Source: Brucella thiophenivorans
Lineage (GTDB): Bacteria; Pseudomonadota; Alphaproteobacteria; Rhizobiales; Rhizobiaceae
DNA length: 64,000 nucleotides
Direction of reading: 5' to 3'
Assembly (NCBI RefSeq): GCF_002252445.1
Contig: NZ_NNRJ01000015.1
Span: forward strand, 62,001 to 126,000
The notes beneath the pieces are model-generated. The model was not told the DNA's origin, searched no databases, and worked only from the letters and a program-made list of their open reading frames with translations. Positions 52,160 to 63,177 of the stretch are shown piece by piece (position 1 is the stretch's first letter; each line of letters begins with the position of its first letter). A program made the position numbers and the translations under genes.

Positions 52160-55141
52160 ATGAGCGATAAAACAAACGACGACAAGACGCTGAGCGTCAA
52201 CTCCAAGAAGACGCTGACCATTAAGCGTCCAGGCGTTGAACAGAGCACCGTGCGCCAGAATTTCAGCCACGGCCGCACGAAGGCTGTCGTCGTTGAAACG
52301 AAAAAGCGTAAATTCTCACGGCCAGATGAAAAGCCGGAAGTGGAAGTGGCTGCACCAAAGCCAGCGGCGCCCGCACCCGCAGCACCTGCTCCAGAAGCTG
52401 TAAAGCAAGCCGCTCCAACCGCATCTGCGGCACCGGTTGCAGCCCCAGTTGCTGCGTCGGTACCTGATGCTGTGGCAGCACCACCAGTTGCGGCTCCAGA
52501 AGCTGCTCCTGCTCCTGTAGCAGCAGCTCCTGCACCGACACCTGCGCCAAAGGTTGCCGCACCCGCAGCTCCTGCGCCAAGAGCAGCAGCGCCTGCCGCT
52601 CCGGCCGGTGCACAGAAGCCGCGACCCGGCCAGTCATCGCAGCCACAGCGCAACCAGCAGCAGCGTCCCGGCCAGCAGTCACAGCGTCCTCGCCAGTCTG
52701 ATCGCTCGGGCATGGTTCTGAACACGCTGTCGCGCTCCGAAATGGATGCACGTCGCCGCGCACTCGAAGGTGCGTTGGTTCGTGATGCGGAAGATCGTGT
52801 TCGCGCAGCTGAAGAAGCTAAGCGTCGCGCCGAAGAAGATGCACGCCGTGCTAAGGAACGTGAAGAATCCGCTCGCCGTCAGGCAGAGGAAGAAGCGCGC
52901 CTGAAGAGCGAAGCAGAAGCTAAAGCACGCGCTGCAGCTGAAGCTGCAAAGCGTGCTCCACAGGCTGCGGGTCGTCCAGAACCGCGTGGCGATTCCCGCC
53001 CCCCACAGGGTGGTCGTCCGCAGCAATCTGGCCGTCCTCCGCAGGGTGGTCGTCCTGCGCAGGGCGCACGTCCGGCTTCACCTGCCATTGCAGACGTTAT
53101 TCCAACGGCAAACAAGCCGCTCCCGCAGAGCCAGCAGCGCAAGCCTGGCTCCACGGGCGATGACGATGATCGTCGTGGTCCATCGACTGCGCGTCGTGGT
53201 GCACCGGCAAAGCCGGATGCTCGCGCACCGAAAGTTGTCAAGACCGAAGAAGATCGTCGTCGTGGCAAGCTGACCATCTCCAGCAATCTGGAAGATGAAG
53301 GTCGTTCGCGTTCGCTTTCGGCGATGCGTCGCCGTCAGGAAAAATTCAAGCGTTCGCAAATGCAGGAAACCCGCGAGAAGATTTCTCGTGAGGTGACGAT
53401 CCCTGAAACCATCACGATTCAGGAACTCGCACAGCGTATGACCGAGCGTTCGGTCGATATCATCAAGTACCTGATGAAGCAGGGACAGATGATGAAGCCG
53501 GGCGACGTGATCGATTCCGATTTGGCACAACTGATTGCTGAGGAATTCGGTCACACTGTTAAACGCGTTGCTGAATCAGACGTTGAAGATGGTATCTTCG
53601 ACATTGCTGATGATCAGGGTGCATTTGTTTCGCGTCCTCCTGTTGTCACTATCATGGGTCACGTCGATCACGGTAAGACATCGCTTCTCGATGCAATCCG
53701 TAAGGCGAATGTTGTTTCTGGCGAAGCCGGTGGCATCACCCAGCATATCGGTGCTTATCAGGTCGAACAGAACGGCCAGAAGATCACCTTCATCGATACG
53801 CCAGGCCACGCAGCCTTTACTGCAATGCGTGCGCGTGGTGCACAGGCAACTGACATTGCCATTCTGGTGGTTGCAGCGGACGACAGCGTCATGCCGCAGA
53901 CCATTGAATCGATCAATCATGCCAAGGCCGCAGGCGTGCCGATCATTGTTGCAATCAACAAGATCGACAAACCAGAAGCGGATGCTCAGAAGGTTCGCAC
54001 ACAGCTGTTGCAGCATGACGTCTTCGTAGAATCGCTTGGCGGTGAAGTGCTTGATGTTGAAGTTTCGGCTAAGCAGAAGCTGAACCTCGACAAGCTGCTT
54101 GAAGCCGTGCTGTTGCAGGCTGAAATCCTTGATCTCAAGGCTGATCCGACACGTACTGCTGAAGGTGTTGTCATCGAGGCTCAGCTTGATCGTGGCCGTG
54201 GTCCAGTTGCAACCGTTCTGATCCAGAAGGGCACATTGCGTCCGGGCGATATTATCGCTGCCGGTAACGAATGGGGCCGTGTGCGCGCTCTGGTTAATGA
54301 CCATGGCGAACACGTCAAGGAAGCAGGACCAGCAATGCCGGTTGAGGTCCTTGGTCTTCAAGGTACGCCACAGGCCGGTGATCGCTTCGCCGTGGTTGCC
54401 AATGAATCCAAGGCACGTGAAATTGCCGAATATCGCCAGCGTCTTGCTCGCGATAAGGCAGTTGCCCGTCAGACTGGTCAGCGCGGCTCGCTTGAGCAGA
54501 TGATGAGCCAGTTGCAGGTCAACGGCACCAAAGAATTCCCGCTTGTCATCAAGGGTGACGTGCAGGGTTCGGTGGAAGCAATCATCACGGCTCTCGAAAA
54601 GCTCGGTACCGAAGAAGTTCGAGCACGCATCGTTCATTCGGGCGCAGGTGGTATTACGGAAAGCGACGTGGCACTTGCCGAAGCTTCCAATGCTGCAATC
54701 ATCGGCTTCAACGTTCGTGCCAACAAGCAGGCGCGCGATGCATCCGATCAGCAGGGCACCGAAATTCGCTACTACAACATCATCTACGATCTGATCGAAG
54801 ATGTTAAAGCTGCGATGTCGGGTCTTCTGTCACCAGAACGCCGTGAAACCTTCATTGGTAATGCTGAGATTCTTGAAGTCTTCAACATCACCAAGGTTGG
54901 TAAGGTTGCCGGTTGCCGCGTTATCGACGGTAAGGTCGAACGTGGTGCAGGTGTACGCCTCATCCGTGACAACGTGGTTATCCACGAAGGCAAGCTCAAG
55001 ACACTTAAGCGCTTCAAGGACGAAGTGTCGGAAGTGCCGATGGGTCAGGAATGTGGTATGGCTTTCGAAAACTACGACGATATGCGCGCTGGCGATACGA
55101 TCGAAGCGTTCCGCGTCGAACATATTACGCGTACGCTCTAA
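52160..55141 (+). CDS. infB: Translation initiation factor IF-2
   Basis: IF-2 is the GTPase that brings fMet-tRNA to the 30S subunit and promotes subunit joining. The 993-residue protein has a long N-terminal region rich in Ala, Pro and Gln, with charged coiled coils (residues about 50-330) that is low complexity and variable; the IF2_N-type segment ([19 protein letters not shown], about 413-431); the G domain with GHVDHGKT (G1, about 502-509), DTPGHAAF (G3) and NKIDKP (G4); then beta-barrel domains II, III and IV to the end ([20 protein letters not shown]). ATG 52160 is preceded by GGAAACG. It is followed by a strong terminator and rbfA. Confidence 0.97.
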   Translation: MSDKTNDDKTLSVNSKKTLTIKRPGVEQSTVRQNFSHGRTKAVVVETKKRKFSRPDEKPEVEVAAPKPAAPAPAAPAPEAVKQAAPTASAAPVAAPVAASVPDAVAAPPVAAPEAAPAPVAAAPAPTPAPKVAAPAAPAPRAAAPAAPAGAQKPRPGQSSQPQRNQQQRPGQQSQRPRQSDRSGMVLNTLSRSEMDARRRALEGALVRDAEDRVRAAEEAKRRAEEDARRAKEREESARRQAEEEARLKSEAEAKARAAAEAAKRAPQAAGRPEPRGDSRPPQGGRPQQSGRPPQGGRPAQGARPASPAIADVIPTANKPLPQSQQRKPGSTGDDDDRRGPSTARRGAPAKPDARAPKVVKTEEDRRRGKLTISSNLEDEGRSRSLSAMRRRQEKFKRSQMQETREKISREVTIPETITIQELAQRMTERSVDIIKYLMKQGQMMKPGDVIDSDLAQLIAEEFGHTVKRVAESDVEDGIFDIADDQGAFVSRPPVVTIMGHVDHGKTSLLDAIRKANVVSGEAGGITQHIGAYQVEQNGQKITFIDTPGHAAFTAMRARGAQATDIAILVVAADDSVMPQTIESINHAKAAGVPIIVAINKIDKPEADAQKVRTQLLQHDVFVESLGGEVLDVEVSAKQKLNLDKLLEAVLLQAEILDLKADPTRTAEGVVIEAQLDRGRGPVATVLIQKGTLRPGDIIAAGNEWGRVRALVNDHGEHVKEAGPAMPVEVLGLQGTPQAGDRFAVVANESKAREIAEYRQRLARDKAVARQTGQRGSLEQMMSQLQVNGTKEFPLVIKGDVQGSVEAIITALEKLGTEEVRARIVHSGAGGITESDVALAEASNAAIIGFNVRANKQARDASDQQGTEIRYYNIIYDLIEDVKAAMSGLLSPERRETFIGNAEILEVFNITKVGKVAGCRVIDGKVERGAGVRLIRDNVVIHEGKLKTLKRFKDEVSEVPMGQECGMAFENYDDMRAGDTIEAFRVEHITRTL

Positions 55142-55151
55142 TATCTTGAAA

Positions 55152-55185
55152 CCGGGCCGCCCTTTTTGGGGCGGTCCGGCTTTTT
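55152..55185 (+). terminator. Terminator after infB
   Basis: CCGGGCCGCCC (55152-55162) pairs with GGGCGGTCCGG (55169-55179) with one wobble, and CTTTTT follows to 55185. Confidence 0.87.
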
Positions 55186-55325
55186 CATTGCCCGGTTTCG
55201 AGGGTCTGACTCCCATCTGAATTGTGGTAAATTGCGTCTTTGGGCGCCTTTCAATTTTTGACGACACTGTCGGGCAGCTTGAGAGCCAGCTTGTCGATGT
55301 CTTGTCACCTATCGAGGATAAAACG

Positions 55326-55790
55326 ATGGCACGTTCTCCAGATCCGAAAGGCTCAGGCGGTCTTTCACAGCGCCAGCTCCGTGTGGGCGAGCAGGTGCGT
55401 CACGCTTTGGCACAGGTCCTTCAGCGCGGTGAAATCCGCGACGATCTGATCGAGCGCACGGTTATTTCCGTGTCGGAAGTGCGCATGTCGCCCGATCTGA
55501 AAATCGCGACCTGCTTCGTTACACCTCTTGGTAGCACCGATGTGCAGGCGGTCATCAAGGCACTGGCATCAAATGCAAAATTCATCCGTGGTCGCGTGGC
55601 ACCGAGCCTCAGCCAGATGAAATATATGCCGGAATTCCGTTTCCGGCCCGATACAAGCTATGACAATTTTTCCAAGATCGATGCCCTTCTGCGTTCACCG
55701 GAAGTGGCGCGTGATCTCGGTCCTGACACTGATGAAGACAATAATATAGCTGGTGAAGCAGATGACGCTTCCCGCAATGGAGACGCATAA
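55326..55790 (+). CDS. rbfA: 30S ribosome-binding factor RbfA
   Basis: RbfA binds free 30S subunits and helps mature the 5' end of 16S rRNA. The 154-residue protein has the KH-type core: [20 protein letters not shown], then [25 protein letters not shown] (residues about 45-70) and [28 protein letters not shown], which is diagnostic. The tail after 120 is acidic. The start is ATG 55326, with GAGGA about nine bases upstream; an earlier open frame from 55224 crosses the terminator region and is not real. truB begins four bases after the stop. Confidence 0.94.
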   Translation: MARSPDPKGSGGLSQRQLRVGEQVRHALAQVLQRGEIRDDLIERTVISVSEVRMSPDLKIATCFVTPLGSTDVQAVIKALASNAKFIRGRVAPSLSQMKYMPEFRFRPDTSYDNFSKIDALLRSPEVARDLGPDTDEDNNIAGEADDASRNGDA

Positions 55791-55793
55791 AGC

Positions 55794-56789
55794 ATGGCAA
55801 GACGGGGCAAGAAAAAAGGCCGTCCGGTTTCTGGCTGGGTTATTTTTGATAAGCCAAAAGGCATGGGATCGACAGAAGCTGTCTCGAAAATCAAGTGGCT
55901 GTTCAATGCTGAAAAAGCAGGTCACGCTGGCACACTTGATCCGCTTGCGTCCGGCATGCTGCCAATTGCGCTGGGTGAAGCCACCAAGACTGTGCCTTAT
56001 GTTATGGATGGCACCAAGGTTTACCGTTTCACGGTGACCTGGGGTGAAGAACGCTCGACCGACGATCTGGAAGGCGTTGCCACAAAGAACTCCGACAACC
56101 GCCCATCGCGCGCAGATGTCGAAGCTCTGTTGCCAAACTACACAGGCGTTATCTCCCAGATTCCGCCGCAGTTTTCCGCCATCAAGATCGGCGGCGAACG
56201 CGCCTATGATCTGGCACGCGAAGGCGAAACAGTTGTCATTCCAGCGCGCGAAGTCGAAATCGACCGTCTGGAAATCATTGAGTTCCCGGATGAAAGCCGC
56301 ACCGAGTTCGAAGTGGAGTGCTCCAAAGGCACCTATGTGCGCTCACTTGCGCGCGATATGGGCCGCGATCTTGGCTGCTTTGGCCATATCTCGGATCTGC
56401 GTCGCATTGAAGTCGCACCCTTCACTGATGAGGATATGGTAACGCTTGCCGCGCTTGAAGAAGCATGGCCACCGCTGCCACCGAAGAAGGAAGAAGTTGA
56501 AGAAGACGCAGAGGCTGACTTCGTCGAACAGCCAGCGCCGCGCCGTGACTTTTCAGCAATCGACGCGCTCGTAATCGATACGGGTGCGGCGCTTGATTGC
56601 CTGCCACAAGTTCAGTTGACGGATGATCAGGCGCAACGCGTGCGTCTTGGTAATCCTGTGATCATTCGTGGTCGTGATGCACCATTGGAAGCGGATGAGG
56701 CTTGCGTAACATCGCATGGCAAGTTGCTAGCAATCGGCTATATCGAACATGGTCAGTTCAAGCCAAAGCGGGTGTTTACATCGCACTAA
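55794..56789 (+). CDS. truB: tRNA pseudouridine(55) synthase TruB
   Basis: TruB makes pseudouridine 55 in the T loop of all tRNAs and also acts as an RNA chaperone. The 331-residue protein has [20 protein letters not shown] at the N-terminus, [22 protein letters not shown] with the catalytic Asp in GTLDPLA (residue about 43-50), [18 protein letters not shown], and [16 protein letters not shown] short insert rich in Glu ([15 protein letters not shown]) precedes the C-terminal PUA-like domain (about 255-325). It follows rbfA with a three-base gap, so it is translationally linked. Confidence 0.95.
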   Translation: MARRGKKKGRPVSGWVIFDKPKGMGSTEAVSKIKWLFNAEKAGHAGTLDPLASGMLPIALGEATKTVPYVMDGTKVYRFTVTWGEERSTDDLEGVATKNSDNRPSRADVEALLPNYTGVISQIPPQFSAIKIGGERAYDLAREGETVVIPAREVEIDRLEIIEFPDESRTEFEVECSKGTYVRSLARDMGRDLGCFGHISDLRRIEVAPFTDEDMVTLAALEEAWPPLPPKKEEVEEDAEADFVEQPAPRRDFSAIDALVIDTGAALDCLPQVQLTDDQAQRVRLGNPVIIRGRDAPLEADEACVTSHGKLLAIGYIEHGQFKPKRVFTSH

Positions 56790-56795
56790 CCAATT

Positions 56796-56844
56796 GGGGC
56801 ATATTTGACGCTGGTATTATTGCCATTTTTGCACTATATGCCCC
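56796..56844. promoter_or_regulatory. Inverted repeat and candidate promoter region before rpsO
   Basis: GGGGCATAT (56796-56804) and ATATGCCCC (56836-56844) are perfect nine-base arms 31 bases apart. CTATAT near the right arm (56834-56839) is a typical alphaproteobacterial -10 box, and TTGACG sits just inside the left arm but about 23 bases away, too far for a standard promoter. This could be a separate rpsO promoter with an operator-like repeat. Confidence 0.45.
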
Positions 56845-56948
56845 TCTAGCGATCAAGCAAAACATGTGTGAGATCGTTTAAATGGCCCGCGCTGGACGAC
56901 ATCCCGGCCTGGGCGTCTCTTTTTCCTCTCATCAAGAAAGGGTGTACG

Positions 56949-57218
56949 ATGTCGATTACTGCTGAACGCAAGCAAGCACTTATCAAGGAATTCGCTACCA
57001 AGGAAGGCGATACCGGCTCCCCTGAAGTACAGGTTGCCGTTCTTTCCGAGCGCATTTCTAACCTTACCGATCATTTCAAGGGCCACAAGAATGATAATCA
57101 TTCGCGTCGCGGCCTTCTGAAGCTGGTTTCGCAGCGTCGTCGTCTTCTTGACTATGTCAAGGGCATCGACCAGTCACGTTACCAGGCGCTGATTTCCCGT
57201 CTGGGCCTGCGCCGCTAA
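56949..57218 (+). CDS. rpsO: 30S ribosomal protein S15
   Basis: S15 binds the central domain of 16S rRNA and starts its folding. The 89-residue protein has exact family length: [56 protein letters not shown] and [34 protein letters not shown] lies about seven bases before ATG 56949. In E. coli S15 represses its own translation through a pseudoknot in the leader; the inverted repeat at 56796-56844 lies farther upstream and is not obviously that structure. It is followed by a terminator and then pnp, the conserved rpsO-pnp order. Confidence 0.98.
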   Translation: MSITAERKQALIKEFATKEGDTGSPEVQVAVLSERISNLTDHFKGHKNDNHSRRGLLKLVSQRRRLLDYVKGIDQSRYQALISRLGLRR

Positions 57219-57229
57219 CGGAAAAAAAT

Positions 57230-57258
57230 CGGGCGACGTCTCAAACGTCGCCCGTTTT
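57230..57258 (+). terminator. Terminator after rpsO
   Basis: CGGGCGACG (57230-57238) pairs with CGTCGCCCG (57246-57254) around TCTCAAA, with four T after it and an A run before it. In E. coli a similar rpsO terminator is read through partly into pnp. Confidence 0.87.
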
Positions 57259-57668
57259 AAATTTAGGCATTCTAAGGAAGAGCGGATAGCCGCGTTCCAA
57301 AAGAGAATGCGATTTTACAGGGCAAATGCCCATATGGCATGAAACGGCGCACCGGGTGCATTCCGTCATGCCAATCAAAGCATTTCCAGCAAAAGTGCGA
57401 AGCGGTTTTGCGTGAGGTAATGCTTAAGACAAATCGTGAGACGCGGTTCCAACGTTTCAATTTTAAGTGGAACCGCTCTAAGGGCCATAAGGCTCATGAC
57501 CTGGACCAGTCATGGGGCAGGATTGCAGGTAGTTCGTGCCAGAGAATATTCGGAAATGAATGTTCTGACACGTAACGAACTTCCCGTTGTCTTGCCCGTG
57601 GCGTATCCGCAAACCCGGAGGATGCCTTCAGACGCTTTTGCGCGGCATCATCCAAACAAGGACAAGAT
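57259..57668 (+). promoter_or_regulatory. Long structured leader before pnp
   Basis: These 410 bases hold no credible gene. They contain a complex hairpin at 57336-57372 (GGCATGA paired with TCATGCC, CGG with CCG, and an inner GCAC/GTGC), the palindromic element at 57380-57423, and the hairpin GCGGTTCCA/TGGAACCGC at 57443-57476. In E. coli the pnp leader has an RNase III hairpin through which PNPase represses itself; a similar role is inferred only from the position and structure. Confidence 0.5.
57380..57423. repeat. Palindromic element with GTGCGAAGCGG core, copy 2
   Basis: GCATT/AATGC ends (57380 and 57419) and CAAAA/TTTTG arms (57390-57394, 57406-57410) surround GTGCGAAGCGG. The core AAAAGTGCGAAGCGGTTTT is identical to the one at about 6229-6246. 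It lies in the pnp leader. Confidence 0.78.
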
Positions 57669-59810
57669 ATGTTCAATACTCATAAAGTTGAAATCGAATG
57701 GGGCGGCCGTCCGCTGACACTCGAAACCGGCAAAATCGCACGTCAGGCTGACGGTGCAGTTCTCGCAACTTACGGCGAAACCGTCGTTCTCGCGACTGTC
57801 GTTTCTGCCAAGAGCGCAAAGCCGGGCCAGGATTTCTTCCCTTTGACCGTCAACTATCAGGAAAAGACCTACGCTGCCGGTAAGATCCCAGGTGGCTTCT
57901 TCAAGCGTGAAGGTCGTCCAAGCGAAAACGAAACACTTGTTTCGCGTCTGATCGATCGTCCGATTCGTCCGCTTTTCGTTGAAGGCTACAAGAACGAAAC
58001 ACAGGTTGTTCTGACCGTTATCCAGCACGATCTGGAAAACAATCCAGACGTTCTGTCGATGGTAGCAGCATCGGCTGCGCTAACTATTTCGGGCGTTCCA
58101 TTCATGGGCCCAATCGGTGGCGCGCGCGTTGGTTACATCAACGGCGAATACGTCCTGAACCCGAATATCGACGAAATGCCAGAATCGAAGCTCGATCTGG
58201 TTGTTGCTGGTACTTCTGAAGCCGTTTTGATGGTTGAATCGGAAGCACAGGAACTGTCTGAAGAAGTTATGCTCGGCGCCGTTGTTTTCGGCCAGAAGGG
58301 CTTCCAGCCAGTTATCGACGCGATCATCAAGCTCGCTGAAGTTGCTGCTAAGGAACCACGCGATTACCAGCCAGAAGATCTGTCGGAAATCGAAGCCAAG
58401 GTTCTTGCAGTTGTCGAAAAAGACCTGCGCGACGCTTATAAGAATACTGAAAAGCAGGCTCGCTATAACGCTGTTGACGCTGTAAAGGCCGCAGCGAAGG
58501 CGCATTTCTTCCCTGAAGGTGTTGAAGAGACAGAATTCTCGGCTGAAAAGTTTGCGACTGTTTTCAAGGAATTGCAGGCGAAGATCGTTCGCTGGAACAT
58601 TCTCGACACCGGCAGCCGCATTGACGGTCGCGATCTGTCGACTGTTCGCGCAATTGTTTCGGAAGTTGGTCTTCTGCCACGTACCCACGGTTCGGCTCTG
58701 TTTACCCGTGGCGAAACACAGGCAATCGTTGTTGCGACACTCGGCACCGGCGAAGACGAGCAGATGATCGATTCTTTGACCGGTACGTACAAAGAACCGT
58801 TCATGCTGCATTACAACTTCCCGCCATACTCGGTTGGTGAAACCGGTCGTATGGGTTCGCCAGGTCGTCGTGAAGTTGGTCATGGTAAGCTCGCTTGGCG
58901 CGCAATCCACCCAATGCTGCCAGCTGCTGAACAGTTCCCTTACACGATCCGTACTGTTTCCGAGATCACCGAATCCAATGGTTCGTCGTCGATGGCAACC
59001 GTTTGCGGCACCTCGCTGGCTCTGATGGATGCGGGCGTTCCGATCATCCGTCCAGTAGCTGGTATTGCTATGGGTTTGATCAAGGAAGGCGATCGTTTCG
59101 CCGTTCTGTCCGACATTCTCGGTGATGAAGATCATCTCGGCGATATGGATTTCAAGGTTGCGGGTACTGAAAATGGTATCACAGCGCTTCAGATGGACAT
59201 CAAGATCGACGGTATCACCGAAGAGATCATGAAGGTTGCTCTGGAACAGGCTAAGGGTGGTCGCGTTCATATTCTGGGCGAAATGGCGAAAGCTCTTTCG
59301 ACTTCGCGTGATGAACTGGGCGAATTTGCTCCGCGCATCGAAGTGATGAACATTCCTACCGACAAGATCCGTGATGTTATCGGTTCGGGCGGCAAGGTCA
59401 TCCGCGAAATCGTGGAAAAGACCGGCGCGAAGATCAACATCGAAGACGATGGTACGGTCAAGATTGCTTCGTCCAACGGCAAGGAAATCGAAGCCGCCAA
59501 GAAGTGGATTCACTCGATTGTTGCTGAGCCAGAAGTTGGCGAAATCTACGAAGGTACAGTCGTTAAGGCTGCTGACTTCGGCGCTTTCGTGAACTTCTTC
59601 GGTCCACGCGATGGTCTAGTCCACATTTCGCAGCTCGCTTCTGACCGCGTTGCCAAGACCACCGATGTGGTCAAGGAAGGCCAGAAAGTCTGGGTCAAGC
59701 TCATGGGCTTTGACGAGCGTGGCAAGGTTCGCCTGTCGATGAAGGTTGTCGATCAGGAAACCGGCAAGGAAATCGTTGCAGAAAAGAAGGCAGAAGCCGA
59801 CGCTGAGTAA
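57669..59810 (+). CDS. pnp: Polyribonucleotide nucleotidyltransferase (PNPase)
   Basis: PNPase is a phosphorolytic 3'-5' exoribonuclease and part of the RNA degradosome. The 713-residue protein has two RNase PH-like domains (about 1-215 and 310-550, with [22 protein letters not shown] in the first and the active-site [33 protein letters not shown] in the second), a KH domain (about 555-615, [27 protein letters not shown]) and an S1 domain (about 620-690, [21 protein letters not shown]). GGACAAGAT precedes ATG 57669. It has a long structured leader and its own terminator. Confidence 0.98.
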   Translation: MFNTHKVEIEWGGRPLTLETGKIARQADGAVLATYGETVVLATVVSAKSAKPGQDFFPLTVNYQEKTYAAGKIPGGFFKREGRPSENETLVSRLIDRPIRPLFVEGYKNETQVVLTVIQHDLENNPDVLSMVAASAALTISGVPFMGPIGGARVGYINGEYVLNPNIDEMPESKLDLVVAGTSEAVLMVESEAQELSEEVMLGAVVFGQKGFQPVIDAIIKLAEVAAKEPRDYQPEDLSEIEAKVLAVVEKDLRDAYKNTEKQARYNAVDAVKAAAKAHFFPEGVEETEFSAEKFATVFKELQAKIVRWNILDTGSRIDGRDLSTVRAIVSEVGLLPRTHGSALFTRGETQAIVVATLGTGEDEQMIDSLTGTYKEPFMLHYNFPPYSVGETGRMGSPGRREVGHGKLAWRAIHPMLPAAEQFPYTIRTVSEITESNGSSSMATVCGTSLALMDAGVPIIRPVAGIAMGLIKEGDRFAVLSDILGDEDHLGDMDFKVAGTENGITALQMDIKIDGITEEIMKVALEQAKGGRVHILGEMAKALSTSRDELGEFAPRIEVMNIPTDKIRDVIGSGGKVIREIVEKTGAKINIEDDGTVKIASSNGKEIEAAKKWIHSIVAEPEVGEIYEGTVVKAADFGAFVNFFGPRDGLVHISQLASDRVAKTTDVVKEGQKVWVKLMGFDERGKVRLSMKVVDQETGKEIVAEKKAEADAE

Positions 59811-59834
59811 GCGTTGTATTCTATTGAATTCGAA

Positions 59835-59862
59835 AAAGCGCGCTCTTGAGGCGCGCTTTTTT
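59835..59862 (+). terminator. Terminator after pnp
   Basis: AAAGCGCGC (59835-59843) pairs with GCGCGCTTT (59851-59859) around TCTTGAG, with the T run continuing to 59862. Confidence 0.88.
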
Positions 59863-59898
59863 GTTGCACGTGAATCAATTCAAGACCATGGATAAGCC

Positions 59899-60921
59899 AT
59901 GATGACACCAGCACAAAAAACACTGTTTCTGCCGTTCGATCAGGGCATTCTGGACCCTCCTGCACAGGGGGAGACTTATCTCGGCTTTGGGCTTTCTGCG
60001 GATCGCTCGCTTGAGGATGAATGGAAGTCGGCACTGACTTTCTTGCAGCCTTGGCGTCCTGATTGGATTGCGCTGAAAAAGGAAGGCTTTCAGGTTGAGG
60101 CGAGGCTTGCCACTGACGCTCGTTATTCCGGCGGGCTACTTCTGCTCGGAAAACATCGCGGACGCAATGAGGCGTGGTTTTCGGAGCTTCTGGCGCGTGT
60201 TGTGCCGGGCGGATGGATCGTTGTGAGTGGCGACAAAAAGCTTGGTGTTGACAGTTTCCGCAAATGGGTCGGCAATATCGCTGCAATCAGCGACCGTCTG
60301 TCGAAAAACCATGCAGTGTCTTTCTGGCTGCAACGCCCTGCCGATCTGGATGATGACTTTATCAACGCATTGAAGCCGGTGGCGACTGATATTGACGATG
60401 TGTTCCGCACCGAAGCCGGCATGTTCTCACATGGCGCTATCGACAAGGGATCGGCGATGCTGGTTCCGCACATGGAAAAGATCGTGTTTGGGAATGTTGC
60501 CGATCTTGGTGCTGGCTGGGGCTATCTCGCGGCACAAAGCTTGAAGCATGTTGACCGTATCAAGAGCATCGATCTTTTTGAGGCTGACTTCGAAGCACTG
60601 GAGGCCGCACGCGGCAATCTGGAACGTCTGGGTGCATCCGTGCCTTTGAGCTTTAATTGGTTTGATGTCACCAGTGAAAAAATGACGGGTATCTATGATA
60701 CCGTCATCATGAACCCGCCGTTTCACGAAGGTCGGGCGACTGACATGACACTGGGGCAAACATTCATCGCAGCCGCTGCTTCACGGCTCAAAATCGGCGG
60801 TCGATTGTTGATGGTGGCAAATCGGCAATTGCCATATGAAGCCACGCTTAAGAGCTTGTTCAAAAATGTGAACGTGCTTGAAGATGCCAGGGGCTTCAAA
60901 ATATTTGATGCCAAGAAGTGA
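59899..60921 (+). CDS. RsmC-like class I SAM-dependent methyltransferase
   Basis: A 340-residue protein resembling RsmC/RlmG, the 16S or 23S rRNA guanine-N2 methyltransferases. The N-terminal half (1-165) looks like a degenerate methyltransferase-like domain, as in RsmC. The C-terminal half has GAGWGYLAAQSLKHV (motif I, residues about 202-216) and MNPPFHEGRATDM (the N-P-P-F/Y motif of N-methyltransferases, about 272-284). It follows pnp after a terminator and converges on fabI. Assignment to m2G in rRNA is likely by family, but the exact nucleotide is not known here. Confidence 0.85.
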   Translation: MMTPAQKTLFLPFDQGILDPPAQGETYLGFGLSADRSLEDEWKSALTFLQPWRPDWIALKKEGFQVEARLATDARYSGGLLLLGKHRGRNEAWFSELLARVVPGGWIVVSGDKKLGVDSFRKWVGNIAAISDRLSKNHAVSFWLQRPADLDDDFINALKPVATDIDDVFRTEAGMFSHGAIDKGSAMLVPHMEKIVFGNVADLGAGWGYLAAQSLKHVDRIKSIDLFEADFEALEAARGNLERLGASVPLSFNWFDVTSEKMTGIYDTVIMNPPFHEGRATDMTLGQTFIAAAASRLKIGGRLLMVANRQLPYEATLKSLFKNVNVLEDARGFKIFDAKK

Positions 60922-60929
60922 AACAAAAA

Positions 60930-60955
60930 AAGCCGCCTCGAAGGGCGGCTTTTTT
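60930..60955. terminator. Bidirectional terminator between the RsmC-like gene and fabI
   Basis: AAGCCGCC (60930-60937) pairs with GGCGGCTT (60944-60951) with flanking A and T runs on both sides, so it can end both converging transcripts. Confidence 0.87.
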
Positions 60956-60971
60956 AACTAGCGTATAAGGC

Positions 60972-61790
60972 TTATTCCCCGCGCGCGTCAGCCGAACTTT
61001 TCAGTTCGTCGAGGTTTGGCATCGAAACAATGTTGTAGCCCGAATCCACGTAATGGATTTCGCCGGTTACACCGCTCGAAAGATCAGACAGCAGGTAAAC
61101 AGCCGATTTGCCAACATCATCAATGTCGACTGTGCGGCGCAGCGGCGAATTGCGGCGCTGATAGCTGAAAATAGCACGAGCATCACCAATGCCAGCGCCA
61201 GCCAGCGTGCGAACCGGACCAGCCGAGATCGCATTGACGCGGATACCCTGTGGGCCGTAATCCGCAGCCAGATAACGAACCATTGCTTCAAGGGCAGCCT
61301 TTGCAACGCCCATGACATTGTAGTTCGGGATCGTGCGCGTTGAGCCGCCATAGGTCAGCGTCAGGATTGAGCCGCCGTCCTTCATAAGCTTTTCAGCGCG
61401 TTGTGCCATTTCCGTGAAGGAGTAGGCGGAAATCACCATAGTGCGGCTAAAATTATCGCGCGTGGTGACGTCTGCGTAACGGCCCTTCAACTCTGTCTTG
61501 TCCGAGAAGCCGATGGCGTGAACGATGAAATCGAGCTTTCCCCATTTCTTCTCGATTTCAGCGAAAACGGCATCAACCGAAGCAATGTCTTCAACATCGC
61601 AAGGCAGCACCATATCCGAGCCAACCTGTTCGGCCAGAGGCTTCACGCGCTTGCCGAGCGCATCGCCCTGATAGGTAAATGCGAGTTCGGCACCCTGTGC
61701 TGCGAGCTGTTTTGAAATTCCCCATGCGAGCGAGTGATTATTCGCGACCCCCATGATGAGGCCGCGTTTTCCTTGCATCAAGCCTTCCAT
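60972..61790 (-). CDS. fabI: Enoyl-[acyl-carrier-protein] reductase (NADH) FabI
   Basis: FabI reduces trans-2-enoyl-ACP in the last step of fatty-acid elongation and is the triclosan target. The 272-residue protein is a short-chain dehydrogenase-type enzyme with GLIMGVANNHSLAWGISKQL (NADH binding), Tyr147, Tyr157 and Lys164 in the Y-x6-K arrangement (YNVMGVAK), and ISAGPVRTLAGAGIGD. ATG 61790 has AGGGA upstream. It is the last gene of the fabA-fabB-fabI set, only 14 bases after fabB's stop, so it is co-transcribed. Gly94, the usual resistance site, is a glycine here (HAIGFSDK). Confidence 0.96.
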   Translation of the reverse strand: MEGLMQGKRGLIMGVANNHSLAWGISKQLAAQGAELAFTYQGDALGKRVKPLAEQVGSDMVLPCDVEDIASVDAVFAEIEKKWGKLDFIVHAIGFSDKTELKGRYADVTTRDNFSRTMVISAYSFTEMAQRAEKLMKDGGSILTLTYGGSTRTIPNYNVMGVAKAALEAMVRYLAADYGPQGIRVNAISAGPVRTLAGAGIGDARAIFSYQRRNSPLRRTVDIDDVGKSAVYLLSDLSSGVTGEIHYVDSGYNIVSMPNLDELKSSADARGE

Positions 61791-61804
61791 ATTTTCCCTC
61801 TCTC

Positions 61805-63028
61805 TCAGCTCTGGTAACGCTGGAAAACCAGCGTTGCATTGGTTCCGCCAAATCCAAACGAATTGGAAAGCACGGTGTTGAGCTGAGCATTATCAATACG
61901 CTTGCGGACGATAGGCATGTCCGCGAAGGCAGGATCAAGTTCTTCGATATGCGCGCTTTCGCAGATGAAGTTATTCTGCATCATCAAAAGCGAGTAAATT
62001 GCTTCCTGAACGCCAGTTGCGCCGAGAGAATGGCCAGTCAATGACTTGGTGGCAGCAATTGGTGGGCAGGCATCGCCTGAGCCAAACACCTGACGGATTG
62101 CTTCGATTTCCGGAGCGTCGCCTGCTGGTGTCGAGGTTGCATGCGGATTGATGTAATCAATCTTGCCCGTAACGGTCGAGAGCGCCATTTTCATACAGCG
62201 AATGGCACCTTCACCCGATGGAGCGACCATGTCATAACCATCTGATGTTGCGCCATAGCCAACGATTTCGCCGTAAATCTTGGCACCACGCGCAAGCGCA
62301 GTTTCCATATCTTCCAGCACCAGAACGCCCGCACCACCTGCAATGACAAAGCCATCGCGGTTTTTGTCATAAGCGCGGGAAGCGGTCGAAGGTGTGTCGT
62401 TATATTTCGACGACATGGCGCCCATGGCATCGAACAGCACCGAAAGTGTCCAGTCGAGGTCTTCACAGCCACCCGCGAATACGCGGTCCTGTTTGCCATA
62501 CTGGATCATTTCATAGGCATTGCCGATGCAATGATTCGATGTCGCACAAGCCGACGAGATCGAATAATTGACCCCCTTGATCTTGAAGAATGTCGCAAGC
62601 GTTGCCGAAGCCGTCGAACTCATGGCTTTTGGCACAGCAAAAGGACCAACGCGCTTTGGGCCTTTTTCGCGGGTTATATCAGCCGAATCGACAATCGTAC
62701 GTGTCGAAGGACCGCCTGAACCCATGATTATGCCGGTACGATCATTGGAGACTTCCTCCTCCGAAAGACCTGCATCGGCAATTGCCTGATCCATGGCGAC
62801 GTGATTCCATGCCGTACCACGGCCGTGAAAACGCATGGCGCGGCGGTCAACGAGCGCCTCGACATCAATCTTTGGAATGCCGTGAACCTGGCAACGGAAA
62901 CCGAGTTCGCCGTATTCCTCAGCGCGTGTAATACCGGATTTGGCATCGCGCAGCGAGGCTGTGACCTCTTCGGTGTTATTTCCAATTGAGGATACAATCC
63001 CCATACCCGTTACGACCACACGCCGCAT
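61805..63028 (-). CDS. fabB: Beta-ketoacyl-ACP synthase I FabB
   Basis: FabB elongates acyl-ACP and is needed for the unsaturated branch. The 407-residue protein has the thiolase fold with the active-site Cys161 ([11 protein letters not shown]), His in [12 protein letters not shown] and His in [11 protein letters not shown], and a Lys in the TKSLTG segment. This Cys-His-His set is typical of KAS I/II, and the sequence is nearer to FabB. ATG 63028 ([13 protein letters not shown]) has GGAGAACG upstream. It lies between fabA and fabI on the same strand; the fabA-fabB pair is diagnostic of the anaerobic unsaturated fatty-acid pathway. Confidence 0.95.
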   Translation of the reverse strand: MRRVVVTGMGIVSSIGNNTEEVTASLRDAKSGITRAEEYGELGFRCQVHGIPKIDVEALVDRRAMRFHGRGTAWNHVAMDQAIADAGLSEEEVSNDRTGIIMGSGGPSTRTIVDSADITREKGPKRVGPFAVPKAMSSTASATLATFFKIKGVNYSISSACATSNHCIGNAYEMIQYGKQDRVFAGGCEDLDWTLSVLFDAMGAMSSKYNDTPSTASRAYDKNRDGFVIAGGAGVLVLEDMETALARGAKIYGEIVGYGATSDGYDMVAPSGEGAIRCMKMALSTVTGKIDYINPHATSTPAGDAPEIEAIRQVFGSGDACPPIAATKSLTGHSLGATGVQEAIYSLLMMQNNFICESAHIEELDPAFADMPIVRKRIDNAQLNTVLSNSFGFGGTNATLVFQRYQS

Positions 63029-63177
63029 CGCGTTCTCCTTTACACCTGTTCCGTGCGACCAACCCGAAAAGTTGACCGTTGTTCCCGGTTACATAGGTGC
63101 GATCTTCGCATATTTTGAGCGCGGCTGCATGAAAACTCTATATTTTTTTGCAATTGCGCCCGTGAATGATGGTTGAA

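Noticed and set aside
58080-59513. A 477-codon open frame on the minus strand opposite pnp
   Set aside because: Shadow of the well conserved pnp gene with no domain or ribosome-binding site.
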